Positions 20,150-32,181 of a DNA stretch of 64,000 nt are shown here, one piece after another; within the stretch, counting starts at the first letter, position 1; every line of letters starts with the position of its first letter. The stretch is taken from assembly GCA_015499995.1 (NCBI GenBank), contig JADNRV010000034.1, forward strand, positions 186,001 to 250,000. Reading direction: 5' to 3'. The notes below the pieces were generated by a model. It saw only the letters and a list, made by a program, of their open reading frames with translations. It had not been told where the DNA came from and did not search any database. The translations under genes were made by a program, and so were the position numbers. This DNA is from Flammula alnicola. Lineage: Eukaryota; Basidiomycota; Agaricomycetes; Agaricales; Strophariaceae.

Positions 20150-22679
20150 ATGTCTGACGAAAAGGCTTCTACCCCTTCTTTGCATGAAGACGCAACTGAA
20201 AAGCGAGCTAGCTTTTCAGAAAATGGCATTGATTTTGGTGGAGAGTTGAGTCTTCCCCCTCCTCCCACTCTCACAGAAGAACAAGAGCGAAAGTTATGGC
20301 GCAAAATCGATCTCAGGCTCATGCCTATCCTTTCATTGATGTATCTGCTGTCTTTCTTGGATAGAGGTAACTTCCAACAGCCTTCCTCCCCCCAGAAAAT
20401 ACTCATCACTTCTGTAGGCAATATCGGTAATGATGCGCCTTTGATCCTGAACGATTGATATTCATAAACGAATCAGGAAACGCAAGGCTACAGGGTCTAC
20501 AGAGCCAGCTCCACCTTATCGGAAACGAATACAACATAGCTCTTGTGCGTAATCATTCTCTTCAGATCGCATGCAATGACTGATTCGTTCTTTTCAGACG
20601 ATGTACTTCATTGTAAGGTCGTAATTCTTTACTGGTAACTGTAACCTCATATGTTTGATAGCCATACTGCTTGTTCGAATGCCCCGCAAAGTACGACTCG
20701 TCTCCATAAAACAAAGATTTACATTTCTAATACCAATCTTTCAGCCTCGTCCTGAAGAAATTCCGTCCATCAAGGTGAGATTTTATATCAGGCCATGGCT
20801 TTCTACATCCGCATGCTCAAGTTGTGTCAACCAAGGTGGCTACCGGGAATTACAGTGAGTTTGGTCTACCTTTCTTCCGTGCCTGCTATCACACCCAATC
20901 GTTACCATTACCGTAACTCAGGTCGCTTGGGGCATAGTCATGTTAGTTCCTCCATTATAATTACATCAGTTTTCACAAAGCTGACATGTCGCGGGTTTAG
21001 GACAATGATGGGTCTGGTCAAAAGGTTGTTTCCAAAAATATCTCCAACGTGCCGAAGCCTCAAACTTACTCATCTAAAATAGCTATCCGCAACTGGTAGG
21101 CGTTCGTGTGTGCCTCGGGATCGCTGAAGCGGGTTTGTTCCCTGGTGTTGTTTACTAGTAAGCGTATCGTACCCATTGGAAAACCATGAACGCTGACGCC
21201 GACTCAATCCAGTTTAACACTCTGGTACCCTCGCCATCAATTACAACTCCGGATCGGGTTATTCTTCGGTGCCGCTTCCCTTGCAGGAGCTTTCTCAGGA
21301 CTCCTGGCCTTTGGAATCAGTTTCATGAGCGGCACTCGCGGCTTACTTGGTTGGTCGTGGATTTTCGTGAGTTAAATCGAGCTCGCACAAGAATAACATC
21401 CCTAAACTTGCTATCTCTTATCAAGATTCTTGAGGGAATCGCTACAGTGATTGTCGGCCTCATTGCTTTCCTGGTTCTCGTCGATTTCCCAGCTACGGCG
21501 ACATTCCTGACCCCAGAAGAGCGGGCGTTCGTCGTTCACAAGAAGAGTACGCCTACACGAACACGTGCGATTTGAAGGTTTTTGACTACTTTCCTTATAG
21601 AATATGATAACTCCAGCGTTGGTGAAGAGGAACATTTCGCCTTGCGTCATTTCTGGGCTGCCCTCACGGATTGGCAGGTACGTTCATTTTATACATACTT
21701 TCTTTGTCTCGCCGATGAGATCAATTTCGTGTAGATCTATCTACACATTTTGGTGTATATGTCAGTCATCGCCCCTCGTGAGTGATATTAACACTAAATG
21801 AGTGTCTGGGTCTAATCGTTATGAAGTCTATGGGATTACATTGTTCTTGCCGTACGTAGTGAAAGGTATCCTCTGAATTGTTGATCCTCAAAGATTCTCT
21901 GTTTTCAGGACGATCATCAATTCCTTTGGCAATTCACCGGCGGTCAGCCAATTGCTCACAGTTCCCCCCTATGTCTTAGCTAGTAAGTTAGGCGCCCTCT
22001 CATCCGACTACGGAAATTCACTCTTAAAACTTAGCCATTGTATTATATATGTTCGCCTACTATTCCGACAAACTCAAAATGCGGTCGCCCTTCATCCTTC
22101 TCGGACTTACCTTCATGCTGATAGGCTTCTCCATCAATATATCGAGAGCACCCAGTGGTGTCAAGTATTTTGGCACCTTCTTCGTCGTTGCTGGAAGTTA
22201 CGCCTCATTCCCGGGGGTTGTCGCCTGGTAATCGACCAACCTTTCCTTCGTGATGATATCTCTGATCTCGGTTAATTGTATGACAGGTTAGGAAATAACC
22301 TTGCTGGACAATACAAGCGAGGAATTGGAATGGCTATCCATATCGGAATCGGCAATTTCTCTGGAGCTATCGCAGCCAATATCTATCGCTCTAAGGATAC
22401 GCCGCGTTTCCTTGTTGGTCGTGAGCATCACCATAGTCTAGAATCGAGTTTCAATAGCGCGTCCTGATGACTGTTTTTCTCACAGATGGTGTGGAGTTGA
22501 TGTTTGTTGGAATCGGCTTCATCAGCGTGCCCATCGTCATCCTTTCTTACATTCGCATCAATAAGAAACGCGACGAGGCGCAAAGGGAAGCCCTAGAACG
22601 CGGAGAGACGAACAAGTATACCAACCAGCAATTGAGAGAAATGGGAGACAGGGCTCCCGATTTTAGGTACACTTTATGA
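20150..22679 (+). CDS. MFS transporter, allantoate permease (Dal5) type
   Basis: Anion:cation symporter family transporters move small organic anions such as allantoate, nicotinate or pantothenate across the plasma membrane with protons. Nineteen exons join in phase to 506 residues: 20150-20366, 20418-20426, 20477-20544, 20598-20612, 20662-20690, 20745-20774, 20836-20854, 20922-20941, 21001-21024, 21083-21157, 21213-21366, 21426-21546, 21601-21677, 21735-21777, 21827-21851, 21909-21982, 22035-22227, 22287-22420, 22486-22679. Family landmarks: KIDLRLMPILSLMYLLSFLD in helix 1, DRGNIGNARLQGL after it, GVRVCLGIAEAGLFPGVVYY in helix 4, LTLWYPRHQLQLRIGLFF, FLTPEERAFVVH in the central loop and NNLAGQYKRGIGMAIHIGIG in helix 10. 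DRG-N-IGNARL depends on a 9 nt exon (20418-20426). Substrate cannot be read from sequence. Confidence 0.93.
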
Positions 22680-25014
22680 GTGGAGGACTTGCAGAGATAG
22701 TGACCTGGTAACTCGGGACTACTGTACTTGTAACATTTGTTGAATATTCGCGAGATCGATTACTGGAATACGAATTTTATGTCCTTCAATACAGCCTAGT
22801 TTATGGCCAAATATTTCTGTGGGAAATGTGAACTGCTTTCAAGGTCTTTCTTATTTTGTGCGATTACGGGACACGACATTTGGCCCATATTTCAGCGACG
22901 TAATCGTCCATTATGCGCATCGCCTCCTTGGAAGGAATCCAACCTGGGCGTACTTCCGTCCAAACCAGAGTGGAAGTCGTGCAAGGCGCCGAAAATGAAC
23001 TGTTTGAAAAGTTCGCCTTCAAGAGGTGCTACGGTACCACGACCGAACACATCGAGAACCATGATCGAGCATGCGCTGTTAGGCGGCTTGGCGAGGATCC
23101 TGATCTGCTGTATGAGAATTTGGGCGGCAGCTTGCATGTGGTCGCTGTCAAATGTACGAAATTTCAGTCAATCATTGAATGAATTGCTGTGAAAGTCGTA
23201 CTGACTCAAAGAAGCGCTAAAAAAAGAACTCATTAGGACGGCGTCTATGGATTAAAGTTTTCATAACATGTTTTATTCCGAAGAAGATGCTGTACAGTGT
23301 TGTTTCCGGGTCTAGATGATTCTCCTGATTCAAGAAGGTAGTTACTAAGCAAATATTTAAGAAAAAGATGAGAAAAGAACATCTGAGATAAATTGAACTA
23401 AACGCGAACTTTGACCGATAAAATCAACCTTCGTGGGATTGCTAGGCCAAATAGAATTAAAAGATCGACACAGGCGCCCGATTGATACAACCTGAAGGTC
23501 AAATTCATCGTCTCCAGAAAGAAGTTCGCATACCGCGTAGTCTTTCAGGTTTGCACCTATATCATTGCCAATTGGCGACAATCTCAACCCAGGTCAAGCC
23601 GTTTGTTGAACGCCCACCGGCTTCAGGATTGGGTGGGATCATGAGGGGTGGGATCGTGAGAAGTTGCTCTTCGAAGCAACTTCTCACGCACACCGAGGTG
23701 GAAGAGGCGCTCCGAGACAGTTCGGGAGAACGGCGAGCTGGATACCATCGTTCCGCGGCGGGCTTATGTCCCTTCAACGAGCTAACTCTGCAGTGGAAGA
23801 CGTCCCTACGGTGCTGAGGAATAAAAATGCAGATTGCACGCGCATGACTCCAAGGAGGAAGTTCAAACAGGGCGTTGGGGACATTTACACGGGTGTAGAA
23901 GGCTTGAGTCGCTTGACCACCGGATTTTAAACCCGAGCCGGGGCGTGCTCAGGCAAGTTGGGCCTTGTGGAAGTTCGACATTGTCTTCAATGTTCATTGC
24001 GAGCGAAGCGAGCATCATTCTCTAAGGGCTGCCCAGGGCGGACAAACAAAGCCAAATCCATTTCCGAAACGAAGACCTCTGGCTTTGTTCATTTCATATC
24101 TCTCTCGTTTCCTCCTCTATACCTTCCATATCTTCTACAGGAGTGCATTCAATGGTATTCTATGGTTTTGTGCAAAAAAATCAGTGTTTTGTGCCCACCA
24201 ACTAGGATGTCGCAGCGAGCCTTCCCCCGCAGCGGCGGATCCTTAATAAGTCAAGCTTCGACTGCAACTGGGCCTATGTGTTGCCTCATATTTCGAAGTG
24301 GTGGCCTCTTTCCGAATGAATATTCTGGATCCTGAGCTATGCAGTATAATCCCGATGAGATTTCATGGAAGAAGAAAGCAAACCTGCGCGGCGGTTCCGG
24401 AGGAATCGGCCTGGATGAAAACTTACGTAAGAAACGGTGGTGCTGTCTGCGAAACAGCCTTTCAACTTGTTTTTAACACTCTCACTGTCTCGTTAGCATT
24501 CGTTGATAACCGGTTACAAGGTCCAAGGATAGGTACGCTAGAACAGGTTTATGCGCCCACTTCTGCTAAACTGAGCGGTTTCTATGATAATCTTAGCTCA
24601 GACGTTCGGCTCCTCCGAGTCATAAGTCAGGACTCAGATATCTTTCTCCGGATCCTGTGCAATATTACTTCGGAGTAACAAATCTCATGTCAGTCAAGAC
24701 ATTAGAACGCTCAGAGTAGCAAACAGCGCCTCCTGCAAGAATATACACAGCGTGGCATGTGATGGTTGACGGTGGGAGACAAGTCGGAACCGCCTCCAAT
24801 AGAAATGCGATGTTGTGAGTCATGGCTGGAACATCCTCTTTTCGGGAACTAAACCCGAGTCATATTATCGCTTTAGAACAACATATATACGATTCCTTGA
24901 ACTTCGTCGTTTATTAACAATCGCCGTCCACTCTGCATAGTATCACCAGCACCCGCATCAGCACTAGCACCACCACAAACTACTAGGCCACTTAACCGCT
25001 CAGCTATATACAAA
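22680..25014. other. No gene assigned
   Basis: Long stretch with no recognised gene. At 22913-23182 one plus-strand frame reads like protein (VQTRVEVVQGAENELFEKFA, LLYENLGGSLHVVAVK) and could be an exon of an unknown gene, but its opposite strand is also open and no domain is evident. 23960-24680 contains several short mixed frames. A strong hairpin at 23656-23687 is listed separately. Confidence 0.45.
23656..23687. repeat. Near-perfect 32 bp hairpin
   Basis: Arms GTGAGAAGTTGCT and AGCAACTTCTCAC are exact reverse complements around a six-base centre (CTTCGA). It is preceded by two GGTGGGATC repeats. It could be a transcript terminator or processing hairpin or an insertion scar; nothing nearby decides. 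Confidence 0.8.
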
Positions 25015-25748
25015 ATGACCAGGTCAGCCAAGGGAATTTCTCGTCGCGAGGCATTCACAAAGGTACACATGTCGACACCCGAAGCAATGTCAAAGTATTA
25101 ACCTACTCTAGTCTGTTCGAGCAAAGGCTCATAGCGAGGGTATCCTCTTTAAAAATGCACTACACACAGTAAAGACCTCCGTTGATGCAAGGGTAAATAC
25201 TTCTTCTCGTCTTACATATCAGGACTTCGATCTGACTTCTATCGTTACCTCAGGCCATAGATCTTCACCAGGAAGTGCGTCGAAACCCAGGACGCAGCCA
25301 TGATGGGCCAATGGGAGGATGGAACAGCTCAGAATTTGTCAGCCCTGCTCAAGTCGATGATGGCGCCCTTTCCGTCAATGACGAAGACGTCTACGACTTC
25401 AAGGTGGACTTTGACTCCTCTCCCGAGGCAGAATTCCGCCACCACACCGATATGAGCGTGTCTATTCTTGACATTGCTCGTCCCGCCAAAGGAAAGGGTA
25501 AGTGCCTCATATTTTATTTCATTTACGAGAAGACAACTCACCTATCAACGTTAGGCGTCGCAAAGGATTTCCAAGTTGTCCGCAATATGCGAAACGTTGT
25601 TGTTCTCCCTGAAGAGGAGTTCGAGATCTGGGAGGACGATGTATTTGAGAGGTCTCTTTGGGATGACGACTGGGAGCAAATCTACGACGAGCAGCGGGTC
25701 GATACGCGCCCTTCCTACTCGTCTGTCCTTCGAGGAAACGACAGATGA
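25015..25748 (+). CDS. Unknown protein, tandem family member 1
   Basis: Four exons (25015-25062, 25112-25192, 25254-25497, 25555-25748) give 188 residues. It is not recognised. Support comes from the second copy 1.6 kb downstream with the same exon-intron layout (first two exons 48 and 81 nt in both). Shared blocks are AKGISRREAF at the N-terminus, VRAKAHSEGILFK, the central HTDMSVSILDIARPAKGKG, VAKDFQVVR, and the C-terminal DDDWEQIYDEQRVDTRPSYS followed by SVLRG. No signal peptide or membrane segment is visible. The protein is acidic towards the C-terminus, so probably cytosolic or nuclear. Conservation of charged surface motifs between copies while linkers differ suggests it was under selection after duplication. 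Confidence 0.7.
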
Positions 25749-26619
25749 ACGACGGCTATGATAATATCGGTAATGCCGCAATATGGCTTCAAACGATTTC
25801 CGAGTTCAAAGGCGAAGGATGGCTTCGTCTCTGACAAAATTTAGTCCCTTAACGGCCGGTCCATGATGGGACAGGCGACATCTCATTAGCATTGCGTAGA
25901 TCGATATGACAGGCCTTGATTTGGCGACCTATATAAAGATGTAGATAAATAGGCTCGTTTGAACTGTTCGTAAGGATCATTTGCGAATACATCTTATCTT
26001 ATCTCTGCAAAATCAGGATTATATAAGCCAAAACTAAAACCCCTTGACAACCCCTTGAACGACGTTGAGCAGAACACATTCATATCCGTTTCTATATTCC
26101 CAGAACCTCTTGCATATGAATGCACTGGACAATTGAACCTGTGGCCAGGTACGTCTGAAAAAGTCTGAATAGGTTCTGACATTGACCTCCCGTCATTTAT
26201 GCAGTGGCATGGCTCCGTAGAATATCTGAGCGCTCTATCTTCAGACTGATTGGACCCATCTCATTCTCGCGATTCTTTGAATGCCTATCTCAGAATATGT
26301 GCAATTTACTCGTCACGTCAAACGTAGAGCTACACAGGGTCAAAAAACTGGGCTGCTTAGCCGGCGGCACCGCTCCCTATTTACTTAGATGATGCGATGC
26401 AGGTTGGCGATGCAGGACGATTTGTGAGTCACTCGTGTCAGGAACTCTTCAATTTACGGATTATGAATTCTGACTCACTTTTCGTATCCCTTCAGAACAG
26501 CATAAATACGATACGCTACGCTTCTTCGTTCAGTAGAAATCGGTCGACGCCGACCACTAGCACCAGCAAAGCGAAGAACAAAACTCATCGAGCTACCTAA
26601 CCACCATCTAAATATACAC
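25749..26619. other. Intergenic within the orphan tandem array
   Basis: Contains the 3' untranslated region of family member 1, including GGCGACATCTCATTAGCATT, which is echoed downstream of member 2 (GGCGACACCTCATTGGCATT) and marks the duplicated unit. The last 200 bases are the promoter of member 2. Confidence 0.6.
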
Positions 26620-27363
26620 ATGAAGTCTGCAGCCAAGGGCATGCCTCGTCGCGAAGCATTCAAAAAGGTATGCTTGTCGACCAGAGGCATGAAATAATTG
26701 TTCTTATCTCTCCGTTCTATCTCCGTTCTATCTAGTATATTCGAGCAAAGGCTCACCGCGAGGGCACCCTCTTCAAAGATGCACTGTCTACCATAGCACA
26801 CTCGGAGAACGGAATGGTAATTACTCCCCGTTTCTTGTATATGGGCGCTCTGATTCTTATGTCTAACATTAATTCAGGGTACATATTTGCCTAGAGTTAT
26901 TCCTCGAGACCGTGTGGAAAAAAGTTACACCCAGGCTCCGCATAAAAGACGGAATAGTGCAGGTTTTGTCAACCTTGGTCAAATCTCCGACGAAGGACTT
27001 GTCCCTGACGATAAAGAAATTGATGTGCATTTTGCCACCGGTACCTCTGCTGAAGAGCAGTTCCACCGCCACACCGATATGAGCGTATCCATTCTTAGCA
27101 TCGCTCGCCCAGCCAAACGAAAGGGTAAGAGCTTTACATGCCAGTGATATCAAAGTTTTCTCCAGAACACTAATCTTACTTCGAAACCAGGTGTCGCAAA
27201 GGATTTCGAAATTGTCCGTAAAGTGCGCAATGTCGTTGCTCTCCCCGACGAGTTCGAGAAGTCGTCCTTGGAAGCCGACGAAGACTGGGAGCAAATCGAC
27301 GACGAGCAGCCGATTGATACTCGCCAGTCCTACTCTTCCGTTCTCCGAGGAAATAAGAGATGA
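26620..27363 (+). CDS. Unknown protein, tandem family member 2
   Basis: Paralogue of the gene at 25015: four exons 26620-26667, 26736-26816, 26878-27124 and 27191-27363, 182 residues. The start is fixed by the alignment KSAAKGMPRREAF against RSAKGISRREAF. Conserved parts are IRAKAHREGTLFKDAL, HTDMSVSILSIARPAKRKG, VAKDFEIVRKVRNVVALP and EDWEQIDDEQPIDTRQSYS then SVLRG. Compared with member 1 a short stretch before the C-terminal motif is shortened (DEFEKSSLEAD). No family recognised; function unknown. Confidence 0.7.
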
Positions 27364-27559
27364 ATGATACCTAGGTTACTGCCCTTTGGCCTTGACACAT
27401 CCGAGTCGGGAGTTCAAAGATGAACTTATTATGACTTCGTCTTGAATCGACTTAGCTCGTTGGAACTTGGCTGTCCATGACGCGACGCGGCGAAGGCGAC
27501 ACCTCATTGGCATTGCTTATTACCAATGTAACGTGTGGTCGTATACTCGAGTAGTATAC

Positions 27560-27671
27560 TTCAAATGATGAAGACATGATATTCGAGAAATCCCTGTGGG
27601 AAGATGACTGGGAGAAGATTTACGACGAACATCGGGCGGATACTCGGAAGTCTTACTCGTCCGCTCTGTAG
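27560..27671 (+). pseudogene. Remnant third copy of the orphan family (last exon only)
   Basis: The stretch reads DEDMIFEKSLWEDDWEKIYD, then EHRADTRKSYSSAL and a stop at 27669, aligning with the last 35 residues of the two genes upstream. The position matching LRGN is L-stop-AN, so the frame is truncated. No upstream exons were found between 27364 and 27560. The sequence after it again contains a diverged copy of the shared 3' region. Confidence 0.75.
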
Positions 27672-27928
27672 GCAAACATTCAAATTTGACGTCCAGAATT
27701 ATTTCAAGCTTCGACGCACAAGTCAAATGATTTTATCCTGATTCCTCGTCGCTGGTCGTTCGGAACCGCATATCATGGCATGACCGCAACACGATTAGCG
27801 TTACGTAGACACATACTCCAAGCCCCGCTTTTATCGACCTATAGGCTATCAGTGAATCGAGGAGTTTCGTTCTCGTACGAGGAATCAAATGTATATGTTC
27901 CACTACAGAAAGTTACTAGTCAGTTGGC

Positions 27929-30900
27929 TCAGTTATAGCCACCCGTCGACAAAGACGGGGGCAGTGCATCCTTTCCACTACCACAAGTCATCGTGATATC
28001 ATTCGTCAGAGTGAGTTCCACCACAGAACCGCTAATGAAGACGTCCCAGTCTAAATAACAATTGGACTTGTATGGCTTTCCGTTGACGGTAACACTCTGT
28101 TCAAAGATTGATCAACTATGGCCGTAGGAAGGAGTAAGAAATGTTCCTGAGTACCTTGACGAAAACGTTTCCACCGGTTCCGTCTGCGGGGTTTCCAGTG
28201 AATCCTTTCGAGACAATTGTGGTAGTCGTATTGAAAAGAGGGTTGAAGAATGATATTTGAGGGAAATAGGGCGATGAAAGCAGGACCTGATTAGTTGCCG
28301 GTAGTGGGTACATGCCAAGGAGATACCACGCGGCGTAGCTGCCCATCGCGCCTAGACACACGATTGAGTGGAAAATTACTGCCTATCCTAGCAGTCAATG
28401 CATTACCTGAGTCTAGATTTTTTAAAACAAATCGGTGTTAGCCACATGGATGCCATCAGAATGGACACTCTTACCATCGTTTCCGGGCAAACCATTCCTG
28501 GATGTGTTGAAAAACTGAGCAATGACCTGTCTTGATCTTTGGGTGCTGAGACCAGGGCGGTTGGCATAATGGTACATGAAAGGCATCTGCTGCGAGGGTT
28601 CATCGGTCGAATCGAAGTACTGTTGTTCGAAGATAAAGTCTAGACGAGTTATGAAGCTTTCCACGCCGCCTTGGAGCTCGATTAACTTCGCATTATCTTG
28701 CGGGACATACTGGTAATACGAGGTCAGACGTTGCACATGCCTACTCGTCGCATCCACATACTTGCGAATACTTGGAAAAGAAGCGCAAGTTAGCTCGAGC
28801 ATAAAACTCTATGGACAAACACTTACAATAATGGGAGAACCTGAAAGCAATATAGTTGTTAATGCAAAAGAAGAAAATATGCTGCGGCGTCCAAACCTTC
28901 GTAAAACCCATCGCGATCGGCAGCGTTCAAGAAGCAGGTGGCCGAAGTTGGGTCATGAATACTGCAATGCCTGGGATCGGTGAAGTTGAACGTCCCGTTC
29001 GCAAAGCGGGGCTGATTAAGATGATGACTTCCAATCAGCAGCGAAAGTGAGCGAACAAGAGGAGGTGTACTGACCTGCATCATTCCTACAATATTCGGGC
29101 TACCCGGAACACTGATATTAGGATTCCAGACATTGATAAAGTTGCCGGCGCGATTCAAATACTGCGATCCATTAGCATAGAACTAGAGGAAAAACAGAGA
29201 TTTTCTTACCTTCTGAGTATCTGCTGTCTTACCAAGGGCCTTCGCAACTTGCGAAATCGCAAAATCGTTAAAGGCATGCTGAAATCCAATTAGCTTCGAA
29301 TTCAGCGAAGGAGCAAAAGAGACGACTTTACCTCAAGTGTACGAGATACTTGCTTGGTATTTGCGCCTCCAGCATCAAACATATCTTGCGGAATATAGCC
29401 TGCATTGGAATAGACAGTTTAAAGGTCTCGACTTCGATGATACATGAGCCTCATGTTTACCTAGCTGCTTCCAAAGGTCCGCTTGTCGTCCTTGCAGGTT
29501 CCAGTTGGGTGACTGGATTTCTGCGTCCGCCAGCAGGGCATTGTATAGGTCAGTTGGGGATACGTTCAAGGCTTTTGCCTGCTGCTGGAATCTGCAAATA
29601 CAGGTTCTAGTCACTGAAAACACAACTAGAGGCATATAACAGACTTTACGAAAAACTCTCCTAGGATAGGGTCACCGTCTGAAGGTGACGAAGTTCAAGA
29701 TGCGATAGAAACGGGACCAAAAACTGACATACTAGTACCGCCCTGAATGAAATGCATAGCAGTCGCTCCACGACACTCAGGTAGCCAGCCTAAATCAACT
29801 CTTCGATGGTCTAATCGCAATTTGTATTTCCGATGTTTGACTGACCTTCATGCTTCTGAATATCGATCATTCCGCGAACAATTCTCGAGAACGTAATTGG
29901 GTCGTGGAGAGACATAAGGGGGTAAAGAGTTCGATAAGTGTCCCACTGGAGTGCTCAGTAAGTAACAGATACGCTCGAATGGCTTTTGGAAGCACTCACA
30001 TTGCAGTACAGCGAGTCAAAGTACGGTTCCGTCGAGTTCCATTTAGGATTCTCACCAGTATCTAGCATGTATACATTGCTACTCAACCGAAAATATTTGA
30101 CGACTGGACAAACGTACAATCCGCAGGTGAAATGTGCGTTCTGTATACCTTCAGGGTTGTCAGCACTGAGGATATTATCCAAGTGAGGGATACTTACTGA
30201 GGAATACAATAGTTGTGTCGTTTCTAAATCGACGCCAGTCGTATCCACTTGCACCCTGCTTAACAAATCGTTCCACTGTGCTCGATTTGAAGCATGAACG
30301 TTATCGAAGTCGAAGTCGGGAATTTCTTCTTGGGCGTTTGCACATGCTTGAGCACTAGAAATAAAAGAGACCCCAACACGAGCGAGAATGCTGGTTGCCT
30401 GACCTCCTGGTGCCGGAGAAAAAGTGAAGAGAGCGCCCATTTCCGAGACGAAGCCTGAGCAGAGATATTGAGGTATGATTCTGTTTTGAGTTATTACGAT
30501 ACGCACCGTAGTATGTTTGCAGGAGGTTGGTCGAGCCACGGACGGGGAAGTTAGACAGCCAGACTCCATATTCCGTCGGCGAACCTAAAGTATATCCATC
30601 GGCTTTAAAATCGACGCAGGTAAAAGCACTATATCGGCCTTAATTACTCGTTAGATATAAGCTATTCAAATATATAATCACACAACACGTGCCTGGTCCA
30701 AAAGATGCAGAAAAAGAAGCTCCTCCAATCACCCTGGCAGTAGCAGGGTCAAGCGTCATCTCAGGATTTGTGCTGCTTTTCTGTCCATCATTCGTGATGT
30801 CAACCAAGATCCGTGGGTTCGTTGTTCCTGCTGGGAAAGTATAGCGATGGAGGGCCGTTCGACGAGTAGCAGTAAGTTCGACACGAATTGAATTTGACTG

Positions 30901-31750
30901 CAGCAATTATCAGCCCAGGTCAACAAAGTCACGGGCAGACGAAAACATGTATACGCACGAGATTAGTAGAGAAATATCCCGGAGATGCGGCATCATCGGG
31001 AAGGCCTGTGATCAATGGCGAACATTCAGGCGAGCCAAGCAGTAAACCAAAAACAATAAGAACCTACCATTAGGCAAGACCCTCCGGAGAATCTTCCTGT
31101 TTGCCATGGAAGTCGGACATTTCTCGAAGGTTGAGCATTGAAGGAAAGGAAATAATTTGAAGTTGGAGAGTGGTACAGCCTACAATGGGGTCAATTACTA
31201 AGACCAGGGGAATACACCGGATCGAGGATGATATTTGAAAAACGCACGCCACCTGTACCATCATCGTGCAGCTGCGAAAAGCCTGTTACATTGAACGTAG
31301 GATCTCCGTCGTATCCTGCATGCTTTACAACGTCGTTATTGATTCAATCTCTTAGGAGCTTTCGAGCTGGTGAAGCTTACATTTCCTGGAGAATCAGTAT
31401 CCATGCCTGCCTTGATCATTCCATGCGGAAGTGTAGCGCCTAGAGGAGGAGTCGGTGATTAATCAAATGAAGATAAATGATAACGCACCGGGAAAGACAT
31501 GTCCACCATTTGTCGTCCCGATGAAAGCGTTGACAAGGCTAGCTGGATCCGTAATTTTTGGAATGGGCGGACTAGGCGAAGTCACATTTCCGCTGGCTAA
31601 AGCTGGACTGGCGCTATTCCTTTGATAATTGTCATGAAGCTGATCCTCAAAAGCGGAGTGATAGACATACACTGCACTTTGGGCACCTACAAATCCCACT
31701 CCGTTTGCGAGAGCGAGGTACTTGATGATTGCTCCTATAGATAACCTCAT
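27929..31750 (-). CDS. Glycoside hydrolase family 92, probable secreted alpha-1,2-mannosidase
   Basis: GH92 enzymes are calcium-dependent exo-alpha-mannosidases acting on mannans and N-glycans. More than 20 short exons give about 850 residues. The start at 31750 opens with a hydrophobic leader (IIKYLALANGVGFVGAQ), so it is probably secreted. Family blocks in order: VNAFIGTTNGGHVFPGA, LPHGMIKAGMDTDSPGN, FSQLHDDGTGG, RTALHRYTFP, RYSAFTCVDFKADGYTL, VYRTHISPADYTGENP, YFDSLYCNWDTYRTLYPLMS, GWLPECRGA, GGTNGDPILGEFFVK, YIPQDMFDAGG, HAFNDFAISQVAK, MPFMYHYANRPGLS, then the calcium and catalytic motif GNDDSGAMGSYAAWYLLGMY, and SVTVNGKPYKSNCYLDWDVF near the end (stop at 27929). GNDDSG is assembled across a 6 nt exon at 28407-28412, and a 9 nt exon lies at 28762-28770. 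The intron at 30639-30692 appears to use a GC donor. Gene orientation and identity are firm; a few minor boundaries are less so. Confidence 0.9.
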
Positions 31751-32181
31751 CTTTGGGGATACAGACTTGAACGGCTTTGAGGTTTTCGTGACGTGTTCTT
31801 ATAAAGGTGGGCGAAGCTCGAAAAGAAGCCTCGTCGAAGAGCGTAGCGAATTCTTTCGGTCCATGAAGCAAGGGGTGGTCAGCTGGCTGTCGAGCGCGCT
31901 GAGGAAGTTTCTTTCGAGAAGAATAGGACCTTTGGAGACGCATGGCGAGTGACAAGGAGATCCTTCTATGCAACGAAACTCGCTGAAAATTAGAATGCGA
32001 GAGAAGATATCCGTGTAAGTGGAAGTAAATAATACATCATTCACGTGAGCATCATTCCCATCTTCGATGGGAGTACTATACTTATCTGTGGGAATCAGAA
32101 AGAGGTAATATCAGCGTCGGTCGAAGACAAGAAGGCGTTCGAACATACGAAATACAAGCCAGATCTAAGACTGACAGCGAA
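31751..32181. other. Intergenic, promoter of the GH92 gene
   Basis: Lies between the GH92 start and the stop of the next minus-strand gene. No additional coding exon seen. Confidence 0.6.

Noticed and set aside
22892..23192. Overlapping frames on both strands that look partly protein-like
   Set aside because: No family, no splice structure and mutual overlap; mentioned only as a possible exon.
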